Assembly (NCBI GenBank): GCA_021738535.1
Contig: JAIPBU010000011.1
Location: 1 to 64,000 of the forward strand
Reading direction: 5' to 3'
Source: Bacteroidales bacterium
GTDB lineage: Bacteria; Bacteroidota; Bacteroidia; Bacteroidales; VadinHA17
DNA length: 64,000 bases
Shown: positions 54,640 to 63,274 of the stretch, piece by piece
Numbering within the stretch: position 1 is the stretch's first letter
Layout of the letters: each line of letters begins with the position of its first letter
Program-made: the position numbers and the translations under genes
The notes under the pieces: generated by a model
The model's input: the letters and a program-made list of their open reading frames with translations, nothing else
What the model was told of the DNA's origin: nothing
Database searches by the model: none

Positions 54640-55752
54640 TCAGTTCTTTTTTTCTGAGAATAATTTTTCTATCTCTTTTTCTTCTGCTCTGCAAATACCT
54701 TTTTCTGTAATCAGACCGCTGACAAGGTAAGCCGGGGTAATGTCAAAAGCATAATTGATTGCCCCTGTTTTTTCAGGGCATACCCTGATGCTGACTATGT
54801 CTTTATTATTTAACAGTCCTTCTACATGTGTTACCTCTTTACCATCCCTGGCTTCCACCGGTATTTCCTTTACCCCGTTGCTTATGTTCATATCAATTGT
54901 GGAAGTGGGTAATGCTACATAAAAAGGTATGTTATTGTCTTTAGCGGCAAGAGCCTTGAGGTAGGTACCCGATTTGTTTGCCACATCACCGTTAGCTGAG
55001 GTCCTGTCGCTGCCAGTAATTACGATATCCACATCTCCTTTTTGCATCAGGTAGCCCCCGGTATTGTCTGCAACCAGGGTGTGTGGCACACCGTGATTCC
55101 CAAGCTCCCATGCCGTTAGCCTGGCACCCTGGTTACGGGGCCTGGTTTCATCTACCCATACATGTACTTTAATACCTTTGTCGTGAGCAAGATAAACAGG
55201 TGCGGTTGCTGTTCCGTAGTCTATGCAAGCCAGCCATCCGGCATTGCAGTGTGTAAGGATATTCACGGGCTCACCATTTTTTTGGCGGCTTATTTCCTCA
55301 ATAATACCCAGACCATGTTTGCCAATCTTCTTACAGTTCTGTTTTTCCTGCTCAGCAATATCTTCCGCTGTTTTCTCAGAAGCCTCCACGAGGCGGTCGC
55401 GGCGACAGTAGGCAGCAAGAACACTCATTTGCTTATCAATAGCCCATTCCAGGTTAACGGCGGTGGGTCGCGACGACAAAAGGTATTTTGCTGCATTGCG
55501 GAGATGCTCACGTGTTTTTGTGTAGGTGGTGATCTCAAGGCAGGCAAGGTACATTCCGTAAGCAGCTGCAGCACCAATCAGGGGAGCCCCTCTCAGTGTC
55601 ATATTTCTTATTGCACTGTAAACATCTTCCACAGTGCGTAGTGTGACAATACTGAAATCAAAGGGTAGTTTTCTCTGATCGATGATTTTTACTGCCTTCT
55701 CATCGTCCCTGTCCAGCCAGATTGACTCATAATGTTTATCCCCGATCCGCAT
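54640..55752 (-). CDS. mtnA: Methylthioribose-1-phosphate isomerase (MtnA)
   Basis: A 370-residue isomerase of the eIF2B-alpha-like family that converts methylthioribose-1-phosphate to the ribulose form. Substrate-binding RGAPLIGAAAAYG lies at about 54-66. Catalytic Cys169 is in THCNAGWLAC and Asp249 in TGSDRTSANGDVANK, where most enzymes have GADR. The length is normal. It is the first gene of the mtnA-aldolase-mtnP operon and divergent from a TetR regulator 181 bp away. The same enzyme accepts 5-deoxyribose-1-phosphate in the DHAP shunt. Confidence 0.93.
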   Translation of the reverse strand: MRIGDKHYESIWLDRDDEKAVKIIDQRKLPFDFSIVTLRTVEDVYSAIRNMTLRGAPLIGAAAAYGMYLACLEITTYTKTREHLRNAAKYLLSSRPTAVNLEWAIDKQMSVLAAYCRRDRLVEASEKTAEDIAEQEKQNCKKIGKHGLGIIEEISRQKNGEPVNILTHCNAGWLACIDYGTATAPVYLAHDKGIKVHVWVDETRPRNQGARLTAWELGNHGVPHTLVADNTGGYLMQKGDVDIVITGSDRTSANGDVANKSGTYLKALAAKDNNIPFYVALPTSTIDMNISNGVKEIPVEARDGKEVTHVEGLLNNKDIVSIRVCPEKTGAINYAFDITPAYLVSGLITEKGICRAEEKEIEKLFSEKKN

Positions 55753-55933
55753 TCCTTGCTATTGTTTTTTAGAGCAATGAATGGTCAAAAATAATAAAAA
55801 TATTGCAAAGTGGTTGATAATTATAACTTATACCATTCGACTCTTCGACCGGATCATTCTAAGAAAGATCATAGATTATTTTAATTAATAAATAATATGA
55901 ATATCTTGCGTTTCAATTGTTAAACTTCATCAA

Positions 55934-56515
55934 ATGATTGATAAAGACAAGTATAGGGAAAGAATAATCAAGGCATCCAGTGAAATTTTCAGCCGGTACG
56001 GCTATAATAAAACAACCATGGATGAAATCGCAAGGGCACTGAGAAAGGGGAAAAGTTCAATTTATTATTACTATAAGAGCAAGGAAGAAATATTCGAAGC
56101 AGTAATTGATTATGAGGCACAAGTGCTTAAAAGTGAGTTGTCTGCCGTAATTAAAAGCACGGATGACCCGGAAAGTATATTAAGAAGGTATGTAGAGGTA
56201 AGGATGAATTCGTTCGAAAAATTATCTAATTATTATAATGCCATCTTCAGCAGTGACCTCAGTCATTTTGATTTTATTGAAAAGCAGCGTGAGAAATATG
56301 ACAGGATGGAAGAAGCCTTTATCAGGTATGTCCTGTGGAAAGGGACCCGGTCCGGGCATTTTAACCTGAATGACACCGGTCTTGCTGCCCTTGCCGTGCA
56401 TACGGCCCTTAAAGGACTCGAACTTCCATTGTTCTGGGAAAAAAGGTCTTATGAGATGGAGATACGGCTGGACGCAATCATAAATATATTGTTTTACGGT
56501 ATTGTAAGGAAGTAG
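55934..56515 (+). CDS. TetR/AcrR family transcriptional regulator
   Basis: A 193-residue regulator. The N-terminal HTH is at about 10-55 (IIKASSEIFSRYGYNKTTMD, then KSSIYYYYKSKEE), and a C-terminal ligand domain follows with Tyr/Phe-rich helices. It faces away from mtnA; the shared 181-bp gap contains two ATGATC sites on the minus strand (ATGATC-N9-ATGATC near 55850-55870). It may regulate itself or the salvage operon. The ligand is unknown; fatty-acid or drug responsive TetR proteins look alike. Confidence 0.9.
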   Translation: MIDKDKYRERIIKASSEIFSRYGYNKTTMDEIARALRKGKSSIYYYYKSKEEIFEAVIDYEAQVLKSELSAVIKSTDDPESILRRYVEVRMNSFEKLSNYYNAIFSSDLSHFDFIEKQREKYDRMEEAFIRYVLWKGTRSGHFNLNDTGLAALAVHTALKGLELPLFWEKRSYEMEIRLDAIINILFYGIVRK

Positions 56516-56547
56516 CGAGGATTAAATACGGGCCACAATCACCAGCC

Positions 56548-56577
56548 GCTCGCGAGCTCGCCCCGAAGCCTCGGGGC
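56548..56577. terminator. GC-rich hairpins between convergent tetR and lgt
   Basis: The palindrome GCTCGCGAGC (56548-56557) is followed by the stem GCCCCGA-AGCC-TCGGGGC (56560-56577). They lie between two converging genes and probably terminate both. No long T tract follows, and the sequence is REP-like in composition. Confidence 0.5.
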
Positions 56578-56597
56578 TTGGTTCCAACATTCCATTT

Positions 56598-57398
56598 CTA
56601 TTCAACTTTACGCCGGTGCTTTTGCAGGCTGTACACAAGAATTATTACGCCAATCAATACAAAAGGCAGGCTGAGCCACTGCCCCATATTGAATTTCATG
56701 CCTGCTTCAAAGGCAACCTGGTCTTCTTTCACAAATTCAACAAAGAACCTGAAGACAAATACAAGGATCAGGAAAAGACTGAATGTCAGTCCCCTGATAA
56801 AGTCCCCTTTCTTCCTCCAGTAAATCCTGAAAAGAATGAAGAAAATGATAAAATAGGCAAGAGCTTCATATAGCTGCGTGGGGTGTTTGGGTACTGTTTC
56901 ACCGTTACGCAGGAAGACAAATCCCCAGGGCAGGGTGGTCTCAATACCGTATATCTCGGAGTTCATAAGATTTCCAAGCCTTATAAGGGCTCCGGCAAGT
57001 GCTGCAACTATTACTATACGGTCCAGTATCCACATATACGGCTTTTTCTCTTTCCTTACGAATAACCAGAGAGCAAGCAATATTCCTATTGCGGCTCCGT
57101 GACTTGCAAGTCCCCCTTTCCATATCTTAATTATCTCAAAAGGATTACTCAGATAATAAGAAGGTTCATAAAAAAGACAATGACCGAGCCGGGCACCTAT
57201 AATAGTACCCAGAGCAGCATAAATTGTCAGCTTGTCCAGCAGTTCGTCGCGCAGACCCTCATTCCTGAACATCCTTTTAAAGATAAAATATCCAAATAGA
57301 AAACCGGAGGCAAATAATACACCGTACCACCTGGGTGCAAATCCACCTATCCTGAAAATCTCGGGATTAACATCCCAGGTTATAATAGCCAGTTCCAT
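56598..57398 (-). CDS. lgt: Prolipoprotein diacylglyceryl transferase
   Basis: A 266-residue inner membrane enzyme with seven predicted helices that transfers diacylglycerol to the lipobox Cys of prolipoproteins. Family marks are RWYGVLFASGFLFGY at helix 1, GARLGHCLFYEP, GGLASHGAAIGI, the RLGNLMNSEIYG signature and HPTQLYEAL. The length is standard. This is an essential first step for the many lipoproteins encoded in the window (sulfatase, SusD, TamL, DUF4382 and others). It stands alone, convergent with the TetR gene. Confidence 0.96.
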   Translation of the reverse strand: MELAIITWDVNPEIFRIGGFAPRWYGVLFASGFLFGYFIFKRMFRNEGLRDELLDKLTIYAALGTIIGARLGHCLFYEPSYYLSNPFEIIKIWKGGLASHGAAIGILLALWLFVRKEKKPYMWILDRIVIVAALAGALIRLGNLMNSEIYGIETTLPWGFVFLRNGETVPKHPTQLYEALAYFIIFFILFRIYWRKKGDFIRGLTFSLFLILVFVFRFFVEFVKEDQVAFEAGMKFNMGQWLSLPFVLIGVIILVYSLQKHRRKVE

Positions 57399-57553
57399 AA
57401 TTCATGATTTTGATACAGGATTCAAAAATATAAAAAATTGTTGCACGGATTAAACTAAATATAAACTATAACGACCAAACTTTTTGTAAGTGACCCGCAA
57501 AGAAAAATGAAAAATTTCATGTAGGTTTGTAATTCCTTAGAGTATTTCATCTT

Positions 57554-59470
57554 ATGAGTCGATCAAACAGGATATACATTATATATATAGTTTTACTAAC
57601 AGTGTTTATTTCCTGCGCTAAAGTCAGTTCTCCCTCGGGCGGACCACAGGATGAACAACCGCCGCAGGTAATTTTGAGTGAACCTGAAAACTTTACTGTT
57701 AATTTCGACAAACGATCATTTGCAATCACCTTTGATGAGTATTTTGTACTGGACAATGCAGACCAGGTACTGATGATATCTCCACCACTCAGGGAAAAAC
57801 CGGAGGTCAGGACAAGGGGTAAAACAATGATAGTTGAGCTTGATGAAGATGAAGAATTACAGGACAACCTTACTTATTCCTTTAATTTCCTTAACTCAAT
57901 CAAAGATCTCAATGAGGGTAATCCGCTCGAAAATTATAAATATGTTTTTTCCACAGGAGAGGTAATAGATTCACTTTCGGTTACAGGTACGGTTTATAAT
58001 GCAGTAAACCTTGAAGCAGAGGAAGATGTATTTATTCTTATGCACTCTGAAAAAGCTGACACAATGCCCCTTACAACACTTCCTGTTTATATTACAAGGG
58101 CGATGGATAACGGCGATTTCAGGATAGATAACATTGCAGAAGGTGAGTATATGATCTATGCTCTGAAAGATGAGAACAGTAACAAGGTATATGACCTCCA
58201 GACAGAGGCCTTTGCCTTCCTGGATTCATCAGTTTATATAAGCCCTGCAGATAACTACATACCCGTGCGCCCCGACAGCCTCATGACAGCTGACACCCTC
58301 ATGACATCTGACACCCTCATGACAGCCGACAGTCTCATGATAGCTGACAGCCTTATGACAGCTGACACTCTCATGACAGCTGACAGCCTGTTAACGAAAC
58401 AGGACTCACTTTTCTATGAGAGAACACCGGGCAGTGAATATAATCTCTTCCTCTTTGTTGCGGATAATAAAACGCAATACCTCACTGGTGCAGAAAGAAG
58501 CCGGCAATACCTGCTGCAGTTCACTTTTGCAATGCCCGTGGATTCAGGATCGTTCAGAACCAGGTTTATTGAACCCGATACCATCGTGAATTATATACAG
58601 GAGGTATCCGCTGAAAGAGATACATTTAAACTGTGGCTTACCGATAGCACTGTGTATAAAAGAGAATTACTCAGCATAGAGGTAAATCATCCTAAAACAG
58701 ATTCTCTTGGTGATCTTGTAATGGTTAAGGATACAGTAAACCTAAGGTTTGTAAACGAATCAAGGGGCAGGCAGCCGGAAAAAACAAAAAATATACTGGC
58801 GTATAATACAAATATTTCAGGCAGTGCAACCATTAGCCCTGACAGTAAGCCTGTCTTTGTTTTTGAAACACCCATGAATGATCCGGATACCTCCTTAATA
58901 GACCTTTACGTGAAGTCAGATACGCTGAAAATAAATAAAGATTACAGTATAATACGCGACAGCCTGAACTCAAAAAGGTTTATTATTGAATCGGGCTTTC
59001 ACCAGGACAGTTCTTATGTCCTGCTGCTTGACCGGGGAGCATTCAGTAATATTTACAGGCAGGAAAATGATTCCCTGGCTTATAATTTTAATATTGGCAA
59101 CCAGGCTGACTACGGTAAACTGGTACTCAATCTCAGCGGCTATGAAGGTAATGTTATAGTACACCTGCTCGATTCAAAAGAGAACCCTGTTCGAACTGAA
59201 AAGATCAGCCTGCCCCGCGAAAATACTGTTACCTTTAATTATATCAGCAGCAGGGATTACCTTGTAAAAATTGTTTTTGATATTAATGGTGACGGGAAAT
59301 GGACCACGGGCGATTATGAACTCAAAAGACAAGCTGAACCGGTGAGCTATTACCCCAAACTTATTGAAGTGAAAAAAGGATGGGAGCTTATAGAGGACTG
59401 GGAGATTTCGGGAATGAATAAAAAGGCGGAGTCAATTAGTTCCACCAGGGGTGAAGAAGCCGGTAAATGA
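57554..59470 (+). CDS. Ig-like (SbsA/Big_5) lipoprotein with LMTADS repeats
   Basis: A 638-residue lipoprotein. The lipobox is TVFISC (Cys16). The first domain (about 28-135, PQVILSEPENFTVNFDKRSF) is a bacterial Ig-like SbsA/Big_5 fold. A beta domain with GEYMIYALKDENSNKVYDLQ follows at about 150-235. Then comes a tandem hexapeptide stretch (about 241-280, DSLMTA-type units). The remainder is beta-rich, with a Big_5-like region at about 420-510. Relatives are widespread and uncharacterised in Bacteroidota; a periplasmic or surface role is likely. It is 155 bp from the divergent lgt and 27 bp before the ROK kinase gene, so it may share that transcript. Confidence 0.82.
   Translation: MSRSNRIYIIYIVLLTVFISCAKVSSPSGGPQDEQPPQVILSEPENFTVNFDKRSFAITFDEYFVLDNADQVLMISPPLREKPEVRTRGKTMIVELDEDEELQDNLTYSFNFLNSIKDLNEGNPLENYKYVFSTGEVIDSLSVTGTVYNAVNLEAEEDVFILMHSEKADTMPLTTLPVYITRAMDNGDFRIDNIAEGEYMIYALKDENSNKVYDLQTEAFAFLDSSVYISPADNYIPVRPDSLMTADTLMTSDTLMTADSLMIADSLMTADTLMTADSLLTKQDSLFYERTPGSEYNLFLFVADNKTQYLTGAERSRQYLLQFTFAMPVDSGSFRTRFIEPDTIVNYIQEVSAERDTFKLWLTDSTVYKRELLSIEVNHPKTDSLGDLVMVKDTVNLRFVNESRGRQPEKTKNILAYNTNISGSATISPDSKPVFVFETPMNDPDTSLIDLYVKSDTLKINKDYSIIRDSLNSKRFIIESGFHQDSSYVLLLDRGAFSNIYRQENDSLAYNFNIGNQADYGKLVLNLSGYEGNVIVHLLDSKENPVRTEKISLPRENTVTFNYISSRDYLVKIVFDINGDGKWTTGDYELKRQAEPVSYYPKLIEVKKGWELIEDWEISGMNKKAESISSTRGEEAGK
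58274..58390 (+). repeat. 18-bp coding tandem repeat (six-plus units)
   Basis: Units of the form GAC AGC/ACC CTC ATG ACA GCT encode D-S/T-L-M-T-A. Six full copies and a partial seventh occur in frame. Third-position changes (GCT/GCC, AGC/AGT, CTC/CTT) show they have diverged. Length changes would keep the reading frame. Confidence 0.9.
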
Positions 59471-59497
59471 TTTTTAACTGATATAACAGAAAGTATC

Positions 59498-60451
59498 ATG
59501 GATAATGAAGTCGTTGCAGGAATAGATATCGGGGGAACAAACACTTCTTTTGCCCTGGTTAACGGGAAAGGCGAAATACTGGCCGAAGGGAGAACCCGAA
59601 CTGATGATAATCCCGATCCGGATCCCTTTATTAAAAAACTGGCCCGGGAAATCCGCAGTCTCCTTGGTAAAAACAGTAAATTCTCCTTTAAGGGGGCTGG
59701 CGTGGGTGCTCCTAATGGCAATTATCACGAAGGGACTATCGAGCTGCCACCAAACCTTGCATGGAAGGGAATTACCCCTTTTGCAGATAAACTGTCTGAA
59801 CAACTTGATAAACCCGTTGTGCTTACCAATGATGCCAATGCAGCAGCCGTAGGTGAAATGATGTTCGGCGGGGCAAGAGGAATGAAGGAATTTATTATCC
59901 TTACTCTGGGTACAGGACTGGGCAGCGGTTTTGTGGTTAACGGCCGGGTTGTTTACGGACACACAGGTTTTGCCGGAGAATACGGACATGTAATTATTAA
60001 ACCCGGAGGAAGGGAATGCGGATGCGGAAGGCAGGGTTGCCTGGAAACATACGTATCAGCCACAGGTATTGTCCGTACTGCTAAAATCTTCATGGAAAAA
60101 AGAAAAGATGACAGCCTTCTCAGGCATATAAACCCGGCAGATATTGATTCACGAAAAATTGCTGAAGCAGCCGCTGAAGGCGATAAACTTTCTATTGATG
60201 CTTTTGATTATACGGCAGAAAAACTGGCACTCGCAATTGTAAATGCCATTGTAGTAACCAGCCCCGAGGCTGTCTTCCTCTTTGGCGGACTGACCAAAGC
60301 CGGTAAACTGCTTTTTGATCCGCTTCAAAAACACGTGGACAGGCTTATCCAACCTGTTTTCAGAGATACATTTAAAATATTGCCATCGGCACTGCCCGAG
60401 GCAAACGCAGCCGTGCTGGGTGCTGCAGGCCTGGCATGGAAGGAGCTCTGA
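59498..60451 (+). CDS. ROK family sugar kinase
   Basis: A 317-residue ROK kinase. The ATP loop is AGIDIGGTNTSFALV (residues 7-21). LPPNLAWKGITPF, LTNDANAAAVGEMMFG (catalytic Asp) and the ROK zinc motif GRECGCGRQGCLETYVSATG are all intact. It phosphorylates glucose or an N-acetylated hexosamine in the cytoplasm; specificity cannot be read from the motifs. With the PIG-L, SIS and phosphofructokinase genes downstream, an amino-sugar substrate is plausible. It starts the run of cytoplasmic sugar genes that continues to the window end. Confidence 0.9.
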   Translation: MDNEVVAGIDIGGTNTSFALVNGKGEILAEGRTRTDDNPDPDPFIKKLAREIRSLLGKNSKFSFKGAGVGAPNGNYHEGTIELPPNLAWKGITPFADKLSEQLDKPVVLTNDANAAAVGEMMFGGARGMKEFIILTLGTGLGSGFVVNGRVVYGHTGFAGEYGHVIIKPGGRECGCGRQGCLETYVSATGIVRTAKIFMEKRKDDSLLRHINPADIDSRKIAEAAAEGDKLSIDAFDYTAEKLALAIVNAIVVTSPEAVFLFGGLTKAGKLLFDPLQKHVDRLIQPVFRDTFKILPSALPEANAAVLGAAGLAWKEL

Positions 60452-60537
60452 AAATTAATTTTGGTAGTAACTAATAAAACTGTATTTTAGCAGCAAATTA
60501 AGGTTCGGTTAGTTCTGAATCAAAAAACCGGCACAAT

Positions 60538-61191
60538 TTGAACATTATCAGGGTAGTTAGATTTAGGTTTATTAAAGATTATCAAAGCCTGGCCGCAATT
60601 TCGGCCGGGCTGGATGATCTTGACAGCAGGCACCGGATAGATATCCTGAACTGGAAACAATACAACTACCGCCCGGATGTTAAATTCAGTATAGCTCATA
60701 ATGGTTCCGCCATATTTATTAAATATTATGTCAGGGAAAATTATGTGAAGGCTGAAAAAACAAGGACAAACGATAGCGTATCAAAAGATTCTTGTGTCGA
60801 GTTTTTTGTCGCACCGGCAAATGACGGCATATATTATAATTTTGAATTCAACAGTATAGGAACATGCCTTGCAGGGTCAGGAACAGGGAGGCACGACAGC
60901 AAAACAATTGATCCTGCCCTGGCAGATAAGATAGCGCGTCTGCCTGATATATCCACAGGTCCTTTTGCTGAAAAAAAGGGTGATATTGAATGGACACTGA
61001 CGGTAGCCATACCGGTGGAATTGTTTTCCAGGCATGAGACAGGTGACCTGGGGGGACAAAGTTTCAGGGCAAACTTTTATAAGTGTGGTGACGAACTGAG
61101 CAGGCCTCATTACCTGACCTGGAACCCTGTAGACTGGGAAAAACCTGATTTCCACAGGCCTGAGTCTTTTGGATTGATTAACTTTGAGTAA
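60538..61191 (+). CDS. CBM9-like carbohydrate-binding protein
   Basis: A 217-residue protein of the carbohydrate-binding family 9-like type. The HNGSAIFIKYYVRE strand, DSCVEFFVAP (metal and ligand site), YYNFEFNSIG and a C-terminal WNPVDWEKPDFHRPESFGLI segment are characteristic. The only available start is TTG at 60538, since an in-frame stop lies at 60499. No signal peptide is present, so it would stay in the cytoplasm, unusual for a carbohydrate-binding module. It may be an accessory to the sugar operon. Confidence 0.75.
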   Translation: MNIIRVVRFRFIKDYQSLAAISAGLDDLDSRHRIDILNWKQYNYRPDVKFSIAHNGSAIFIKYYVRENYVKAEKTRTNDSVSKDSCVEFFVAPANDGIYYNFEFNSIGTCLAGSGTGRHDSKTIDPALADKIARLPDISTGPFAEKKGDIEWTLTVAIPVELFSRHETGDLGGQSFRANFYKCGDELSRPHYLTWNPVDWEKPDFHRPESFGLINFE

Positions 61192-61220
61192 AATTCAATA
61201 CTAATTAATATATTTCTGTA

Positions 61221-62432
61221 ATGTTAAAGGGTAATGCAGTTATAGGACAATCAGGGGGTCCTACCTCCGTTATCAATTCCAGTCTCGCCGGTGTCATAGA
61301 CGCCGCAGCGGGATTTCCTGCCATAGACAATATTTATGGTATGAGGTACGGAATAGAGGGTTTTATGAAAGAATGGCTCATTGACCTGGGCCGCCAGCCC
61401 CAACACATTATTAAAGGTCTCAGGAAAACCCCGTCTTCGGCCCTTGGTTCATCACGACATAAGCTGGTCGACAAAGATTTTCCGCTTATACTGGATGTAC
61501 TTAAGAAATACAATATCAGGTATTTCTTTATGATTGGCGGAAATGATACAATGGATACTATCAACAGGCTCGAAAACTACTGCCGTGATAAAAAATATGA
61601 ATTTATCGGTACTGGTATCCCCAAAACAGTGGATAACGACCTTTATGGTACTGATCACACCCCGGGCTTTGCTTCGGCAGCACGATCAAACATACTGAAT
61701 GTTATGCAGGCGGGTGTCCTGGCCAGGGATATGCAGAAGGTTGACAGGTTCGTTGTATACCAGACCATAGGCCGTGATGCCGGCTGGCTGGGACTGGCAA
61801 CAGCCCTTGCTGCCAAAAAGGAATCCGATGCCCCCCATCTTATATATGCCCCGGAGCATGTGTTTGACAGGGACAGGTTTCTTAGCGATGTGGAGAATTG
61901 TATCAATGATTACGGTTTTGTCTCCGTTGTATGCGGTGAAGGACTTAAATATGCAGACGGTTCACCTGTCAGTCAGTCCGGCACAAAAGACAAATTCAGC
62001 AATATTGAATTCGGTGCCATGGGAGGTGCAAGTGTTGGTCTTAACCTTCATGGTATGATTGCCAATGAATTTGGTTTCAGGGGTGAGTTCCAGATCACAG
62101 AATCACTTATTATGAGTGACATGGCAAGGGCATCAGGGCTTGATCTTGAAGAAGCATATAAATGCGGTGTAAGTGCTGTTGATATTACAGCTGCCGGAGA
62201 AACGGGATATATGGTCAGCATAAAGAGAGTATCAGATTCTCCCTACCGGGTTGAATATTCAAAAGTACCACTCAGTGATGTTGCTGTTAAAGCCAGACCG
62301 GTGCCCCCCGAATATTTTAACGACAAAGGAAATTTTGCTTCGGATAAATTCCTGGAATATATGGCTCCCCTCGCGGGAGAACTGCCGGAATTTTCTGAAC
62401 TTGAAGATATTAAACCGGGAAAAAACAAATAA
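61221..62432 (+). CDS. pfp: Phosphofructokinase, probably PPi-dependent
   Basis: A 403-residue PFK-family enzyme. GQSGGPTSVIN opens the phosphate site. The segment GGNDT (106-110) has Asp in the position that favours pyrophosphate, and Lys135 in GIPKTVDND replaces the Gly of ATP enzymes. Both are marks of the PPi-type. GASVGLNLHGMIANEFG and a C-terminal PPEYFNDKGNF follow. It forms fructose-1,6-bisphosphate reversibly. It is 30 bp from the CBM9-like gene and 4 bp before the deacetylase, in a co-directional sugar operon. An ATP-type with altered motif is less likely. Confidence 0.88.
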   Translation: MLKGNAVIGQSGGPTSVINSSLAGVIDAAAGFPAIDNIYGMRYGIEGFMKEWLIDLGRQPQHIIKGLRKTPSSALGSSRHKLVDKDFPLILDVLKKYNIRYFFMIGGNDTMDTINRLENYCRDKKYEFIGTGIPKTVDNDLYGTDHTPGFASAARSNILNVMQAGVLARDMQKVDRFVVYQTIGRDAGWLGLATALAAKKESDAPHLIYAPEHVFDRDRFLSDVENCINDYGFVSVVCGEGLKYADGSPVSQSGTKDKFSNIEFGAMGGASVGLNLHGMIANEFGFRGEFQITESLIMSDMARASGLDLEEAYKCGVSAVDITAAGETGYMVSIKRVSDSPYRVEYSKVPLSDVAVKARPVPPEYFNDKGNFASDKFLEYMAPLAGELPEFSELEDIKPGKNK

Positions 62433-62435
62433 CAA

Positions 62436-63221
62436 ATGCCACGAAAGTTTAACAAGATTGCGCTCTCAATAAATGCTCATCCTGATGATGCGGAGGCATG
62501 GAATGCCGGCGCCCTCAGGCTGTTAAAAGACAAGGGTTACAGGATAGTAATTGCCACACTGACAGCCGGACAGATGGGAGGATGCAAAATGAGTATGGAA
62601 GAAACAGAAAAAGTCAGGGAAGAGGAAGCAAAGAAAGCAGCTGCCGTACTGGACGCAGATTATTATTGCCTCGGGGGTGAAGACGGCTTTCTGATGGACA
62701 CCAGGGCGATGAGACTTAAGGTGATATCTCTTCTGAGAAAAGTTAAAGCAGGTATTGTCTTTACACACCTTCCATGCGATTATCATTCAGACCACCGTAC
62801 AACCGCCAATATTGTTGAATCGGCTGCAATGATATCATCACTTGACCCGGTACCGGTTGAAGAGGAACCACTGGAAGTGACACCACTGCTTTATCATAGT
62901 TCTCCCCTCACCCTGAGCGATCCTCTCGGTTCCAGGATTGCAGACCCGCATTTTTATGTTAACGTAAGTTCTGTAATAGATACCAAAAGAAAGATGCTCG
63001 AACACCATGTATCGCAGCAGGACCTGATGAAGCATATGCATAAGATGGACGATTTTTTTGGCTTTGTGCTTGAAGGAAATAAAAATTATGGCAGGCATGT
63101 GAATGTGGAATATGCAGAAGTATACTGGCAACATATGGGTGGCGGTTTTCAGAAAGACCGGCAGATACAGGAAGACCTGGCAGAATTTATTGTCAGCAGA
63201 CCAGGCGCGCAGAATGAATAA
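62436..63221 (+). CDS. PIG-L family N-deacetylase
   Basis: A 261-residue LmbE/PIG-L zinc hydrolase. The AHPDD motif (14-18) and the late HSDHRTT segment (about 115) supply zinc ligands, and THLPCDYHSDH is characteristic. Enzymes of this family remove N-acetyl groups from GlcNAc derivatives, including bacillithiol precursors (BshB). Here the partners are a kinase, a phosphofructokinase and a SIS protein, so an amino-sugar catabolic role fits better. It starts 4 bp after pfp. Confidence 0.88.
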   Translation: MPRKFNKIALSINAHPDDAEAWNAGALRLLKDKGYRIVIATLTAGQMGGCKMSMEETEKVREEEAKKAAAVLDADYYCLGGEDGFLMDTRAMRLKVISLLRKVKAGIVFTHLPCDYHSDHRTTANIVESAAMISSLDPVPVEEEPLEVTPLLYHSSPLTLSDPLGSRIADPHFYVNVSSVIDTKRKMLEHHVSQQDLMKHMHKMDDFFGFVLEGNKNYGRHVNVEYAEVYWQHMGGGFQKDRQIQEDLAEFIVSRPGAQNE

Positions 63222-63274
63222 TAATTATTCAGATGCGCCTCCCGGGGCGTCTCTGTGTGAAAAATATATATAAT

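Noticed and set aside
58274-58390. Short regularly spaced repeats resembling a small CRISPR array
   Set aside because: The 18-bp units are contiguous with no spacers, are in frame in a lipoprotein gene and have no cas genes nearby.
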